This document shows positions 23,733 to 33,292 of a stretch of 64,000 bases of DNA, one piece after another; the first letter of the stretch is position 1, and the number at the start of each line of letters is the position of its first letter. Under the pieces are notes generated by a model. The model ran no database searches and was not told where the DNA came from. It saw only the letters and a list, made by a program, of their open reading frames with translations. A program made the position numbers and the translations under genes. The stretch comes from Deinandra increscens subsp. villosa (Eukaryota; Streptophyta; Magnoliopsida; Asterales; Asteraceae): the NCBI GenBank assembly GCA_039602395.1, contig JBCNJP010000023.1:91040177-91104176 (forward strand). Reading direction: 5' to 3'.

Positions 23733-24824
23733 ATGGCTGTGAATAAAAAGAAGATTGAAATCAACATTGATGACTGCTTGGATGCTAAGTCTTCTGATTT
23801 CATTATGGGGAAGGTGATTAATCCGGCAAGCATCCCAAATATCCCTGATTTGTTTGTCAAAGAAGGATTCCATGATGTGAGGTTCCGTTTTATAGGGGGG
23901 CGTTGGATTGGTATGGCTTTTCCGTCTATTGAGCTTGCGACAAAATTTGAGCAGTGTGGTGATTTAAAAGGTTTAGTTTCGGACCTTCGGATGTTAACTA
24001 CCTCTTTCATACCTGAAGAACGATGTATATGGCTTGATATCTTAGGGCTTCCGGTGGTGGCATCTACTCCCATTGTGCTTCAAAAGATTGGGCAGATGTG
24101 GGGGGAATTCTTATTCTTTGGAAACGATAAGGATGACCCGCTTGCTAACGGGAAAGTTTGCATTATTACTAAGTGTATGAACAGGATTGATGAGGAGATT
24201 GAGGCACGGATTGGATCGAATTCTTTTAAGGTTAGAGTGACGGAATTTGATTATTGGTCCCCTACTCTCCGGTTTCAAGATAATAACTCTTCCTCTGATG
24301 ATAGTGATGATGATGAGATTTCTGTGGAAGGGGAGGGGGCATTAAATGTATCGGATAATGATGATGGTGGGAAAGAGGAGAATAACATATTAGAAGAATT
24401 AATTGTGGGGCAAGATAAAGTAGCTGGGGAAGAGATGATTAATACTTCACCAAAAGTTCAAGTGATGAGAAACAATCATGAGGGTGAAGCAGTGATTTCA
24501 AGTGACGAAAATAATCCTCAAGGTGGTACCAAATCCCAGTTTGAAGCATACTCATCGTCATCCACAGAACCATCAAAACCACCGGGCTTTGAGGATTACA
24601 AGAAAAGTATTTCATCCCGTGATGTTTGTGAAAAGGATGAACGAAATGGAGGAGCAGATTCATTAGCATCGGTGTCTAATTCGAAAAAAAGCAAAGGAGG
24701 TTCGGTTATGCAGGATTTCTCGAATTTCATTCAGATGGGAAAGTTAATGGGATTAGACATGACGGGTACTACAAATGACTTTGAGGCATATATAAGCAGG
24801 ATGAGTGACAATACCTTTGATTAA
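23733..24824 (+). CDS. LINE ORF1 protein, N-terminally truncated
   Basis: The frame is open upstream of the first ATG (23733) as far as about 23685, where the element is truncated, so the true N terminus is missing. The first ~150 residues (IPNIPDLFVKEGFHDVRFRF, GGRWIGMAFPS, WLDILGLPV, GKVCIITK) resemble the RRM-like/DUF4283-type nucleic-acid-binding region of plant LINE ORF1 proteins. The rest is an acidic, Ser/Asp/Asn-rich tail (SSSDDSDDDEISVEGEG) with no zinc knuckle. Its role in the family is to bind LINE RNA and chaperone it. It ends in TAATG, shared with the ORF2 start, so reinitiation could couple translation. Confidence 0.75.
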   Translation: MAVNKKKIEINIDDCLDAKSSDFIMGKVINPASIPNIPDLFVKEGFHDVRFRFIGGRWIGMAFPSIELATKFEQCGDLKGLVSDLRMLTTSFIPEERCIWLDILGLPVVASTPIVLQKIGQMWGEFLFFGNDKDDPLANGKVCIITKCMNRIDEEIEARIGSNSFKVRVTEFDYWSPTLRFQDNNSSSDDSDDDEISVEGEGALNVSDNDDGGKEENNILEELIVGQDKVAGEEMINTSPKVQVMRNNHEGEAVISSDENNPQGGTKSQFEAYSSSSTEPSKPPGFEDYKKSISSRDVCEKDERNGGADSLASVSNSKKSKGGSVMQDFSNFIQMGKLMGLDMTGTTNDFEAYISRMSDNTFD

Positions 24825-25381
24825 TGAATATTTTCACTCTAAACATATGTGGGAGCGGGTCTTTTAATAAACTTGTGAGAGTAAATAATGTATTAACGAA
24901 GCATAATGTTAACTTTGTTGGCATCCAGGAAACGAGAATGGAGAGGGTGGATTTGAATCGGGTTAAAGCAATGTGGGGAAATTATTCTTTTGACTATGCT
25001 TGCGCTCCGTCCGTGGGAGCTTCTGGTGGTATTATCTCTATCTGGGACCCTAGGATATTTTCTAAGTCGTTGGTGATTACATTAGATCATATGCTTATTG
25101 TTAAAGGTACGTGGGTGAAGTTTCATCTTGATGTTTTCATGATAAATATTTATGCTCCTGATGTGTTGCAAACACATCCGGTTTTCCTGAGTCTTTTAGT
25201 TAGTTATTTGAGTCCAATTGAGTCGGTTGTCTTTAGTTTTAAGTACTTTTATTAAAGTTTGAGTCTTTTGGTCCTTTTTATGTTTTCTTATAAGTTTTGT
25301 AGGTTTTAATTAAGTCCCGAGGCTTTGAGAGGATGGTTGGAAAGAAGTGGAGAAATAAAGGACAAGTGCTGAACAAGAAGT

Positions 25382-25539
25382 CCCAGGCGTATCGCCTGGG
25401 ACTGGGTTGTGTCCAAGCGATACGCGCGGAGTGGTTGGTCAAAGAAAGTCAAAGTCGGTGAAGACCGACTAAATTGTCGTGTAATGAGCTCCAGGCGTAT
25501 CGCCTGGAGGAGGTAGGTCTGTAGGCGATACGCCTACAG
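25382..25539. promoter_or_regulatory. U3 palindrome cluster (AGGCGTATCGCCT type)
   Basis: Three near-perfect palindromes with 8-9-bp arms and a 3-base centre: CCCAGGCG-TAT-CGCCTGGG (25382-25400), CTCCAGGCG-TAT-CGCCTGGAG (25489-25509) and CTGTAGGCG-ATA-CGCCTACAG (25519-25539). A decayed copy, CCAAGCGATACGCG, lies at about 25413-25426. All lie 30-190 bp upstream of the TATA box, so they sit where enhancer or silencer sites would be. The 3' LTR carries the same set (about 31887-32044). Confidence 0.75.
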
Positions 25540-25569
25540 CCTCAAATCCCGCAAAAGAAGTAATTCGAC

Positions 25570-25577
25570 TATAAAAT
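25570..25577 (+). promoter_or_regulatory. LTR TATA box
   Basis: TATAAAAT follows the palindrome cluster and precedes GGGTTTGTGTTCG, the likely start of R. Confidence 0.6.
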
Positions 25578-26795
25578 CGATTTTAGGGTTTGTGTTCGTC
25601 ATTCTTCGACTTCCAGACGGCAGAGGGGCGAACAAAGGTGATTTTCAAGGGCAAGAAAGTGCTGGAATCGCAGAGGAACCAACGGGTGATCAATTCAAAG
25701 CTGAAAATCATCATCAAATCATTCGGGTTTCTTCGTTTCTCGTTTTAATTCTTAGTTTCAGTTATGTTTATGGTTAAAGACAGAATCTTTATTGTGTTTT
25801 CTGCTATGAATATGATTGTAGGCTAGGCGTTTAACACCGCCTAGACCGTTTGGATGAACAATTGACACTTGTGATTTTATCTGGTTTGTGATAACTTGAT
25901 TGATGTATGTTCCTATTAAATTCCAATGATTATTATGGTTGATGCATGTGTGTGTTAGGAGCAGATTGTTAATTGTTTGTCGATGCTTAATTTATCCGCG
26001 AATGTCTTTCGGTTTAGGTAGATTAACTAAAGTAGTTAACTTGAGGGTTGATTGCTAAAGTGTATTTAGGGTTTCCTTGACTATTGCATTAACATTTAAT
26101 TGATAATTTGGCCGTAATGTGCTGCTAAACTGAAGACTTAAAAGGTATAGGTTTAACGGGTAGTTGGGTTGGTTAAAGTCTTAGGGTTGCGTTGTCTCAA
26201 AAGGAAGTGTCCTAGGGTTTTGTCTAGCTTGCTATTTCGTGTCATTCATGGTAATCGTTGGTAGCTCCGGTTAGTCTAGGTGTGCCTTAGGTATATCCGA
26301 GGGTGGCTAGGGTAATTGAAGTGGGAAGGACTTAAAAGGTGAACCCTTGTTCGAGCGTTAGGAACATTAGCTAAGAAGGACTTAAAAGGTGAATTAGCTA
26401 CCATCAGAGTTGTCATAGCCAGGTGAAGTTGTAGGTGTTAGTTGGGGTTCTAGGTCTAGGTGGTGTCTTTCTCATATCTGATTGTTTCCCGAGTTTCCTG
26501 TGTCCGTCTGTTTGCTCGTAATTAGTTAATGTAGTTAATTAAATCTCAATTCAAAAACCCAAACCAAATTTACTCAGTATTTCCATTTTCATAGGTCTAG
26601 GTTTAGTCTTGTCTATAGAGTGTCCTAGGTTCGATAATCCGGTCTTGCCCTAGCTATTCTACAATCCGATAGGTACACTTGCCTTAGGGTTCGGTTTAGT
26701 TTAGGTATGTTCGGTAAAATTAGGTGTGTCTAGGTCTAGTTTAGGTCTAGGTTTTTATAGTAGTTTTTAGAGTCGTTCCGAGCACATCAAGTTTT

Positions 26796-26813
26796 TGGCG
26801 CCGTTGCCGGGGA
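26796..26813 (+). other. Primer-binding site (tRNA-Asp type)
   Basis: TGGCGCCGTTGCCGGGGA, six bases after the 5' LTR, is complementary to the 3' end of plant tRNA-Asp. This primer choice is common in Athila-group elements. Confidence 0.85.
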
Positions 26814-26968
26814 CACTTGGCAATTGGCAAGATTAACTTAGGTCGTCGTTAGGAAATTTTGAGTCTTTTTGGTCTTTCCGTGTCTAGAGTCTTAGGATTT
26901 TCTGACTTTCGAGTCTAGATTTTTAGGTTTAATTTTTTTTAGTTTTCTTCGAGTCATTCCATCGTTTT

Positions 26969-29587
26969 ATGCCACACACCCGTTCACGGGGTCCACCTGA
27001 GCTGTCACCACTGTCTGATCCCGACGCGGACATTCGTGAGCGATTCCGCCTTCTACGCACCGAGCTAGAGGCATTCATCATTTCCACCGCTCATTCCAAA
27101 CCATCTTCTTCCACACACACCACACGCGACACCAAACCCATTCCATTTCCCGATCTTTCATCCATGGCGGCACGTCGCACCGTCCACGAGCAGGCTAGCG
27201 CCGGAGTCACCGAGGCCCGGTTTGCTATTGCACAGCCTGCTATTGCCAACACCGCAAATTGGCAAGTTCCGTCCCACGTCATCAACGCGTTGACGCATTC
27301 CATCCAGTTCCATGGACGTGAGGACGAAGATGCACCGACGCATATTTCTCGGTTTATTCGCATCTGCAACACGTTCGGACTCACCGGAGTCGCGAACGAA
27401 ATCATCTACTTGCGTCTATTCCCATTCTCCCTTACGTCTCGAGCCGCCGAGTGGCTTGAGACGCTTCCGCCTAATTCGATCGCCACCTGGGACGATCTGA
27501 CCGCAAAATTCCTAAAGAAGTATCATCCTCCAGCCAAGGCTGCACGTACGCGGGAGGAAATCCATTCCTTTAAGATGGATTCCGATGAGCCGTATTCTGT
27601 AGCGTACGAGCGTTTTAACACTCTTCTGAGTAGATGTCCGCAACACGGGTTGACGGAATGGGCTATCATCGAGAAGTTCTACAATGGACTTCCATATTCT
27701 GTTCAGAAAGAGTTTAACATTTCGGCTGGAGGACATATGATGGAGAAGCTCACAGTTGATGAATGCAAATCACTTTTCGAGAGCTTCGCCCTAGCTGAAC
27801 AGCAGGCACCCGGAGGTCGGAGAGCCACCTTGGCCCCGACTAGGTCGCTCGCACCGTCTACGTCTACCCGGGGTGTCCATCACATTGGCTCAGAGACCAT
27901 ACCACCTAGGGAGTTAGAAAACATATATAAGACCTTAGAAGAAATCAAACTCCATATCAAAGCCAAATGTGAGCTGTGCAGAGGCGCTCACGACACCAGA
28001 GACTGCCCGCTTGCTCCCGCTGAGCAAGTGGATTATATTGGAAACCGAAACCAGTTCGGTAATTCGTTCCAGTCTGGGTGGAGGAGTGGCCAAAATTCAG
28101 GATGGCGAGAGGGAGGAAATCCACCAGGTTTTCAACCGAGGTATAATCAGAGTGGTGGAGGAGATGCAGGGCCGACGATGAAGGAGATTACAGAGTTGGT
28201 GATGAATCAAACGCAGATCCTGCAGCAGATGAACGCGAGAGACGAGGCCACACAAAAGAAGCTCGCGGAGCATGATACTTTATTGAGAAACCAGCAAGCT
28301 TCATTCCTTGATTTGCAGCGGTCGGTCGGTGACATAGCGAAGCAGCTGAAGGAGCTAAATGCCCGTGGGGGTCAGTTTTCTGGAAGCACTTACAAAAACC
28401 CCAATGCATCGGTTAATGCTGTTACCACACGGAGTGGTCGAGTTCTGGAGAGTCCATCACCAGCGGTAGTTGATGAAGAGCCGGTCGATGAGGAGATAGA
28501 GTTGGAGACGCCTGGCGGGAGGGTGCACGAGAGCGTAACGCCAGCAAGTACCGCACCGAACGTCGAGGCTGAGGTAGTGAGAGAGAGGCCGCTAAAGTGG
28601 GAAGCGGTGAAGGAGAAAAAGAGAGTGAGATTCGCGCCCCAACCAATCACAGCTGATGATCTGAAACGTGTTCCTTATCCAGAGAGGTTAGTTCAGCAGA
28701 AGAATGCGCGTGAATACAATCAGTTTTTAGAGCTTCTTAAGCAACTTAGGGTTACTTTGCCTTTCACTGATGTTATTAAACAAATGCCTAAGTATGCTAA
28801 GTTTTTGAAAGATATGTTAACTAATAAGAAGAAGCTTGAAAACTTTTCTGATGTTACCCTTGATGCTAATTGCTCTGCTGTTGTTCAGAATAGGTTACCT
28901 GAGAAACTGACTGATCCTGGCACCTTTACAATTCCGTGTTCTTTTGGTGATTCATCTGTTACTTGTGCTTTAGCGGATTTAGGTGCTAGTATTAATGTTA
29001 TGCCCTATTCTGTTTTCATGCATCTAGGGTTGGGTGAGTTAGAGCCGACTAGGATGACCATATCTTTAGCGGATAGGTCGGTAGTTAGACCCAAGGGAAT
29101 AGTGGAGAACGTGCTTGTTCAAATTGATAAATTTTTATTCCCGATAGACTTTGTGGTAGTTGACTGTGCATATGATGCTAGTTGCCCTCTGATTTTAGGT
29201 AGGCCTTTCCTTAGGACCGCCCGGGCACTAGTTGATGTTTTTGCAGGCACGATTACTTTGAGGGTTGATCATGAGAGTGTAGTATTTGAAGTGGGTAGAA
29301 AAGAAGGTAAGGGCCCCGAATCGGTATGTTTGATAGGTACTTTCATGTCTTTTATAGATTTGGTGGTTGTAGGTAATAGGTTGGATGATGATGAGTTTGA
29401 AGAGGATGAGTGTGGGGAGAACACCGGGGGGTTAGTAGAGGTAATTGATTTAACTGATATCTTTGACCCGTTAGTGAAACCCGGTGAAGTAGTTGAGGAA
29501 ATAGTTGGTGAAGTTGTGACTGAGGATAAGTGTGGGGAAGATCCTGGAGGGTTAGAGATTTTAGTTGATAAAAGTGATGAATTTTGA
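26969..29587 (+). CDS. Athila-type gag-protease polyprotein
   Basis: An intact ORF of 872 residues. Residues 90-270 are the retrotransposon gag domain (FHGREDEDAPTHISRFIRIC, FPFSLTSRAAEWLETLPP, WDDLTAKFLKKYHPPAK, EKFYNGLPYSVQKEF). A zinc knuckle, CELCRGAHDTRDC (C-x2-C-x3-H-x4-C), is at about 333. The basic or coiled middle includes QTQILQQMNARDEATQKKL. A retropepsin lies at about 640-790 with active site ADLGASINVMP (D at about 669), DFVVVDC and CPLILGRPFLRTARALVDV. A normal Athila polyprotein would continue into reverse transcriptase after the protease; here it ends in an acidic tail (DDDEFEEDECGEN). An intact gag and protease with no pol implies the element supplies its own particle protein but borrows polymerase. 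Confidence 0.92.
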   Translation: MPHTRSRGPPELSPLSDPDADIRERFRLLRTELEAFIISTAHSKPSSSTHTTRDTKPIPFPDLSSMAARRTVHEQASAGVTEARFAIAQPAIANTANWQVPSHVINALTHSIQFHGREDEDAPTHISRFIRICNTFGLTGVANEIIYLRLFPFSLTSRAAEWLETLPPNSIATWDDLTAKFLKKYHPPAKAARTREEIHSFKMDSDEPYSVAYERFNTLLSRCPQHGLTEWAIIEKFYNGLPYSVQKEFNISAGGHMMEKLTVDECKSLFESFALAEQQAPGGRRATLAPTRSLAPSTSTRGVHHIGSETIPPRELENIYKTLEEIKLHIKAKCELCRGAHDTRDCPLAPAEQVDYIGNRNQFGNSFQSGWRSGQNSGWREGGNPPGFQPRYNQSGGGDAGPTMKEITELVMNQTQILQQMNARDEATQKKLAEHDTLLRNQQASFLDLQRSVGDIAKQLKELNARGGQFSGSTYKNPNASVNAVTTRSGRVLESPSPAVVDEEPVDEEIELETPGGRVHESVTPASTAPNVEAEVVRERPLKWEAVKEKKRVRFAPQPITADDLKRVPYPERLVQQKNAREYNQFLELLKQLRVTLPFTDVIKQMPKYAKFLKDMLTNKKKLENFSDVTLDANCSAVVQNRLPEKLTDPGTFTIPCSFGDSSVTCALADLGASINVMPYSVFMHLGLGELEPTRMTISLADRSVVRPKGIVENVLVQIDKFLFPIDFVVVDCAYDASCPLILGRPFLRTARALVDVFAGTITLRVDHESVVFEVGRKEGKGPESVCLIGTFMSFIDLVVVGNRLDDDEFEEDECGENTGGLVEVIDLTDIFDPLVKPGEVVEEIVGEVVTEDKCGEDPGGLEILVDKSDEF

Positions 29588-29972
29588 CCCATTAGGAGAA
29601 CCCGTGGAGTTGGTAACTGTGGAAAGTGAAATGGTGGTTGAAGAGGTAGTTAGGAAGCCCACACTTGAGGAGTTAGGTGTTTTGAGGGATGAGATTGAGT
29701 TTAGACCAAGTGTGGGGAGGTTAGATGTGGTTGTTGCTACCCATGACCCGGAAATGAGTTCTCTAGGAAAGTGTCGATTTCTTCCGGGTAGGTATAAGCA
29801 TTGGAAGGTTAAGAAGTTGTTGAGAGCAGAAAAGTTTAGTGCTTTATGGGGTAGGAAGTTGTTAGATGGTTGGTTGGTTAGAAACCGGTTGAATTCCGGT
29901 GGTTTTGTGGTCAGGGATGTGAAATCGAAGCCTCCGGATGGTTTGGGAGGTTTTGGTTCCGTTTTGTGCTAA
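29577..29972 (+). CDS. Short ORF downstream of gag-protease, unrecognised
   Basis: The ATG at 29577 overlaps the gag-protease stop (ATGAATTTTGA), one frame over. It encodes 131 residues starting MNFDPLGEPVELV. The N-terminal part is acidic and echoes the preceding tail (FDPLVKPGEVVEE against FDPLGEPVELVTVE), hinting at an internal duplication with a frameshift. The C-terminal part is basic and aromatic (CRFLPGRYKHWKVKKLLRAE, WGRKLLDGWLVRN). I do not recognise a domain. It could be a separate accessory protein, the remnant of a pol junction, or a frameshifted extension. Confidence 0.45.
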   Translation: MNFDPLGEPVELVTVESEMVVEEVVRKPTLEELGVLRDEIEFRPSVGRLDVVVATHDPEMSSLGKCRFLPGRYKHWKVKKLLRAEKFSALWGRKLLDGWLVRNRLNSGGFVVRDVKSKPPDGLGGFGSVLC

Positions 29973-31663
29973 TTGATGAAATTCCCGGTTTGTATAGTTT
30001 TGTAGTTGTGTTTTCATTTTCTGCAATTTTTAGTTTTTGTGCCCCTTGCGTCTTTTGGTTTTGTGTTTTTGGTGTTTGCAGGTAATTCTGGAGATTCGGA
30101 AACTGGCAAATGTGAGTTGTACAGGTCAAAAGTGCAGGTTTGTGCTGCAAATTTCGACTATAGGCCTGTTGTGGAGAAAAGAGATAGAAAAATTTTGAAG
30201 GCCAAAATCTGGAAAAGTCCCTGGAAATTTCGTTCCAGGCGTATCGCCTGGAGGTAGGCTGGTTATAGGCGATACGCCTGGAGAGTTCAGGCGGGGCCGG
30301 TTGTTTGCAGTCCTAGGCGTATCGCCTGGGAAATGCAAGGCTGTAGGCGATACGCCTAGGAGAGGTAAGTCAGAAAAACTTTCCAATTTTTATTTTTATT
30401 ATTTCTGTTCACCGTCTTAGTGGTGGTTCGCTGCGGCTGATGTGCTGAGTCTCTGGAATGTCAGGTGAACATGTTTCAACTTGTTTTATTTTTTTTTATT
30501 ATTTATTTCTGCTTTATTTTTGTTCCATTCCACATTGAGGGCAATGTGTGATTCAAGTGTGGGGATGGGTTACTTTCGTATTGAGTCAGTCTTTTAGTTT
30601 TGGTGTGTCAGAAAATTTGAAAAAAAAATTGAAAAATTTGTTTAAAAATGTCCGAGATTCTGGCTGCAGTTAATGGAAAATGATAGTAAAACCAGGAATT
30701 GATTGTCTAATGTGTGCTTGAATGTTAATTAATAAATAAATTGGGAAATGTGGTTAGTTTGGAGGAATGGAAAGCATTTCTAGTCTATGATGTGTCGGTA
30801 GGCCCAGCTGACCTAGGAGTAGCTTAAATAGCCTATGTGTTTATTGTTGTATAAATATGCTAATCAGTCTGCTAGTGGGTTCCCATTTTAGGAGTGATAG
30901 GAATACTGAATCTGATGATTAGGAAGGAAAGAGACCGCTTTAGGCTAGATACTCCTATGTCCTTAGAATTTCTAATGAGCATGTTAGTTAATAATTTGGC
31001 TAATGAATTAGAGTGAAGGGGCAAAATACTCATGTACAAACTAAGGATAGTATCCCGTGGTAAGTACCTCTGATGATGTTCCTGATCTCGCGGGCAAAAT
31101 ACTCACGTATGATTTCGGGGGTAAGACCTTGTGAAAGAATACCTCTGGTGATGTCCGTTGGTAATTTTTAGGTAAAAGAGACCAACTATAAATATAAAAA
31201 AAAAAAAAAATGAGAAAAGAAAAAAAAAGAGAGAAAAATGATAGCTTAGAGAATAAATGCTCAGGGATTTGCATATAAATAAACAGTTATTCTTTGGACA
31301 TCTTAGTATCTGGTTTAAGGGGGGTGGAGACAAAAATAAATTCGAATCATTTATACCCTTTGCTTTGACTGAATTTGATTCGGTAATAGGTTGAACTAGA
31401 TCTTTCTTTAGTGGGATCCATAGGCAACTGAACTTATATCTGGTAATTTTATAAACACATGGGGGCGAAAGAAAAGGTTGGTGGTTGGGTTTAATCGGAT
31501 AGAAATACCGACAATTGTAGTTAGGGTGTGATTACGTTATGGTATGTGGAATTGTTTTGGTGGACTGTGAAATTTAAAGGTGAATGTTTAGAAGTCAATT
31601 TCCTGGTTGTGATTCCATTGCAGTATTTTTCGAGGACGAAAAAAGAGTCAGTGTGGGGATATT
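29973..31663 (+). other. Athila 3' non-coding region with palindromes and polypurine tract
   Basis: About 1.7 kb with no coding domain. It contains four more AGGCGTATCGCCT-type palindromes (30235-30253, about 30264-30281, 30311-30331, 30341-30361), the CACATTGAGGGCAATGTG palindrome (30532-30549) usual in Athila, and a diverged direct repeat with GGCAAAATACTCA at about 31021 and 31093. The polypurine tract AGTGTGGGGATATT abuts the 3' LTR. Confidence 0.75.
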
Positions 31664-33292
31664 TGATGTGTTGCAAACACATCCGGTTTTCCTGAGTCTT
31701 TTAGTTAGTTATTTGAGTCCAATTGAGTCGGTTGTCTTTAGTTTTAAGTACTTTTATTAAAGTTTGAGTCTTTTGGTCCTTTTTATGTTTTCTTATAAGT
31801 TTTGTAGGTTTTAATTAAGTCCCGAGGCTTTGAGAGGATGGTTGGAAAGAAGTGGAGAAATAAAGGACAAGTGCTGAACAAGAAGTCCCAGGCGTATCGC
31901 CTGGGACTGGGTTGTGTCCAAGCGATACGCGCGGAGTGGTTGGTCAAAGAAAGTCAAAGTCGGTGAAGACCGACTAAATTGTCGTGTAATGAGCTCCAGG
32001 CGTATCGCCTGGAGGAGGTAGGTCTGTAGGCGATACGCCTACAGCCTCAAATCCCGCAAAAGAAGTAATTCGACTATAAAATCGATTTTAGGGTTTGTGT
32101 TCGTCATTCTTCGACTTCCAGACGGCAGAGGGGCGAACAAAGGTGATTTTCAAGGGCAAGAAAGTGCTGGAATCGCAGAGGAACCAACGGGTGATCAATT
32201 CAAAGCTGAAAATCATCATCAAATCATTCGGGTTTCTTCGTTTCTCGTTTTAATTCTTAGTTTCAGTTATGTTTATGGTTAAAGACAGAATCTTTATTGT
32301 GTTTTCTGCTATGAATATGATTGTAGGCTAGGCGTTTAACACCGCCTAGACCGTTTGGATGAACAATTGACACTTGTGATTTTATCTGGTTTGTGATAAC
32401 TTGATTGATGTATGTTCCTATTAAATTCCAATGATTATTATGGTTGATGCATGTGTGTGTTAGGAGCAGATTGTTAATTGTTTGTCGATGCTTAATTTAT
32501 CCGCGAATGTCTTTCGGTTTAGGTAGATTAACTAAAGTAGTTAACTTGAGGGTTGATTGCTAAAGTGTAGTTAGGGTTTCCTTGACTATTGCATTAACAT
32601 TTAATTGATAATTTGGCCGTAATGTGCTGCTAAACTGAAGACTTAAAAGGTATAGGTTTAACGGGTAGTTGGGTTGGTTAAAGTCTTAGGGTTGCGTTGT
32701 CTCAAAAGGAAGCGTCCTAGGGTTTTGTCTAGCTTGCTATTTCGTGTCATTCATGGTAATCGTTGGTAGCTCCGGTTAGTCTAGGTGTGCCTTAGGTATA
32801 TCCGAGGGTGGCTAGGGTAATTGAAGTGGGAAGGACTTAAAAGGTGAACCCTTGTTCGAGCGTTAGGAACATTAGCTAAGAAGGACTTAAAAGGTGAATT
32901 AGCTACCATCAGAGTTGTCATAGCCAGGTGAAGTTGTAGGTGTTAGTTGGGATTCTAGGTCTAGGTGGTGTCTTTCTCATATCTGATTGTTTCCCGAGTT
33001 TCCTGTGTCCGTCTGTTTGCTCGTAATTAGTTAAGTAGTTAATTAAATCTCAATTCAAAAACCCAAACCAAATTTACTCAGTATTTCCATTTTCATAGGT
33101 CTAGGTTTAGTCTTGTCTATAGAGTGTCCTAGGTTCGATAATCCGGTCTTGCCCTAGCTATTCTACAATTCGATAGGTACACTTGCCTTAGGGTTCGGTT
33201 TAGTTTAGGTAGTTCAGTAAAATTAGGTGTGTCTAGGTCTAGTTTAGGTCTAGGTTTTTATAGTAGTTTTTAGAGTCGTTCCGAGCACATCA
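31664..33292 (+). repeat. 3' LTR of Athila-type element
   Basis: 1629 bp, TGATGTG...CACATCA, followed directly by the GCTCC target duplication. Almost identical to the 5' LTR. Confidence 0.93.

Larger units (their letters stand above)
25159..26789 (+). repeat. 5' LTR of Athila-type element
   Basis: 1631 bp, against 1629 bp for the 3' LTR. By eye I count five substitutions and two 1-bp indels between them (for example GTGTATTTAGG/GTGTAGTTAGG and GGAAGTGTCC/GGAAGCGTCC), about 0.3% divergence. A TATA box lies at 25570. The 61-residue open frame repeated in both LTRs is leader sequence and not a gene. Confidence 0.93.
25159..33292 (+). mobile_element. Athila-type LTR retrotransposon lacking pol (gag-protease only), very young
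   Basis: Complete ends: LTRs start TGATGTGTTGC and end GAGCACATCA, with a perfect 5-bp duplication GCTCC (25154-25158 and 33293-33297). The reading frame of the interrupted LINE is restored if the element and one GCTCC are removed. Internal order: tRNA-Asp-type primer site, gag-protease ORF, a short second ORF, about 1.7 kb non-coding, polypurine tract. No RT, RNase H or integrase motif was found between 29587 and 31663, so it must depend on enzymes from a related element. Confidence 0.93.

Noticed and set aside
25592..25777. 61-codon ORF repeated in both LTRs
   Set aside because: It is identical at 32097-32282 because it is LTR leader sequence, and it lies downstream of the LTR TATA box.
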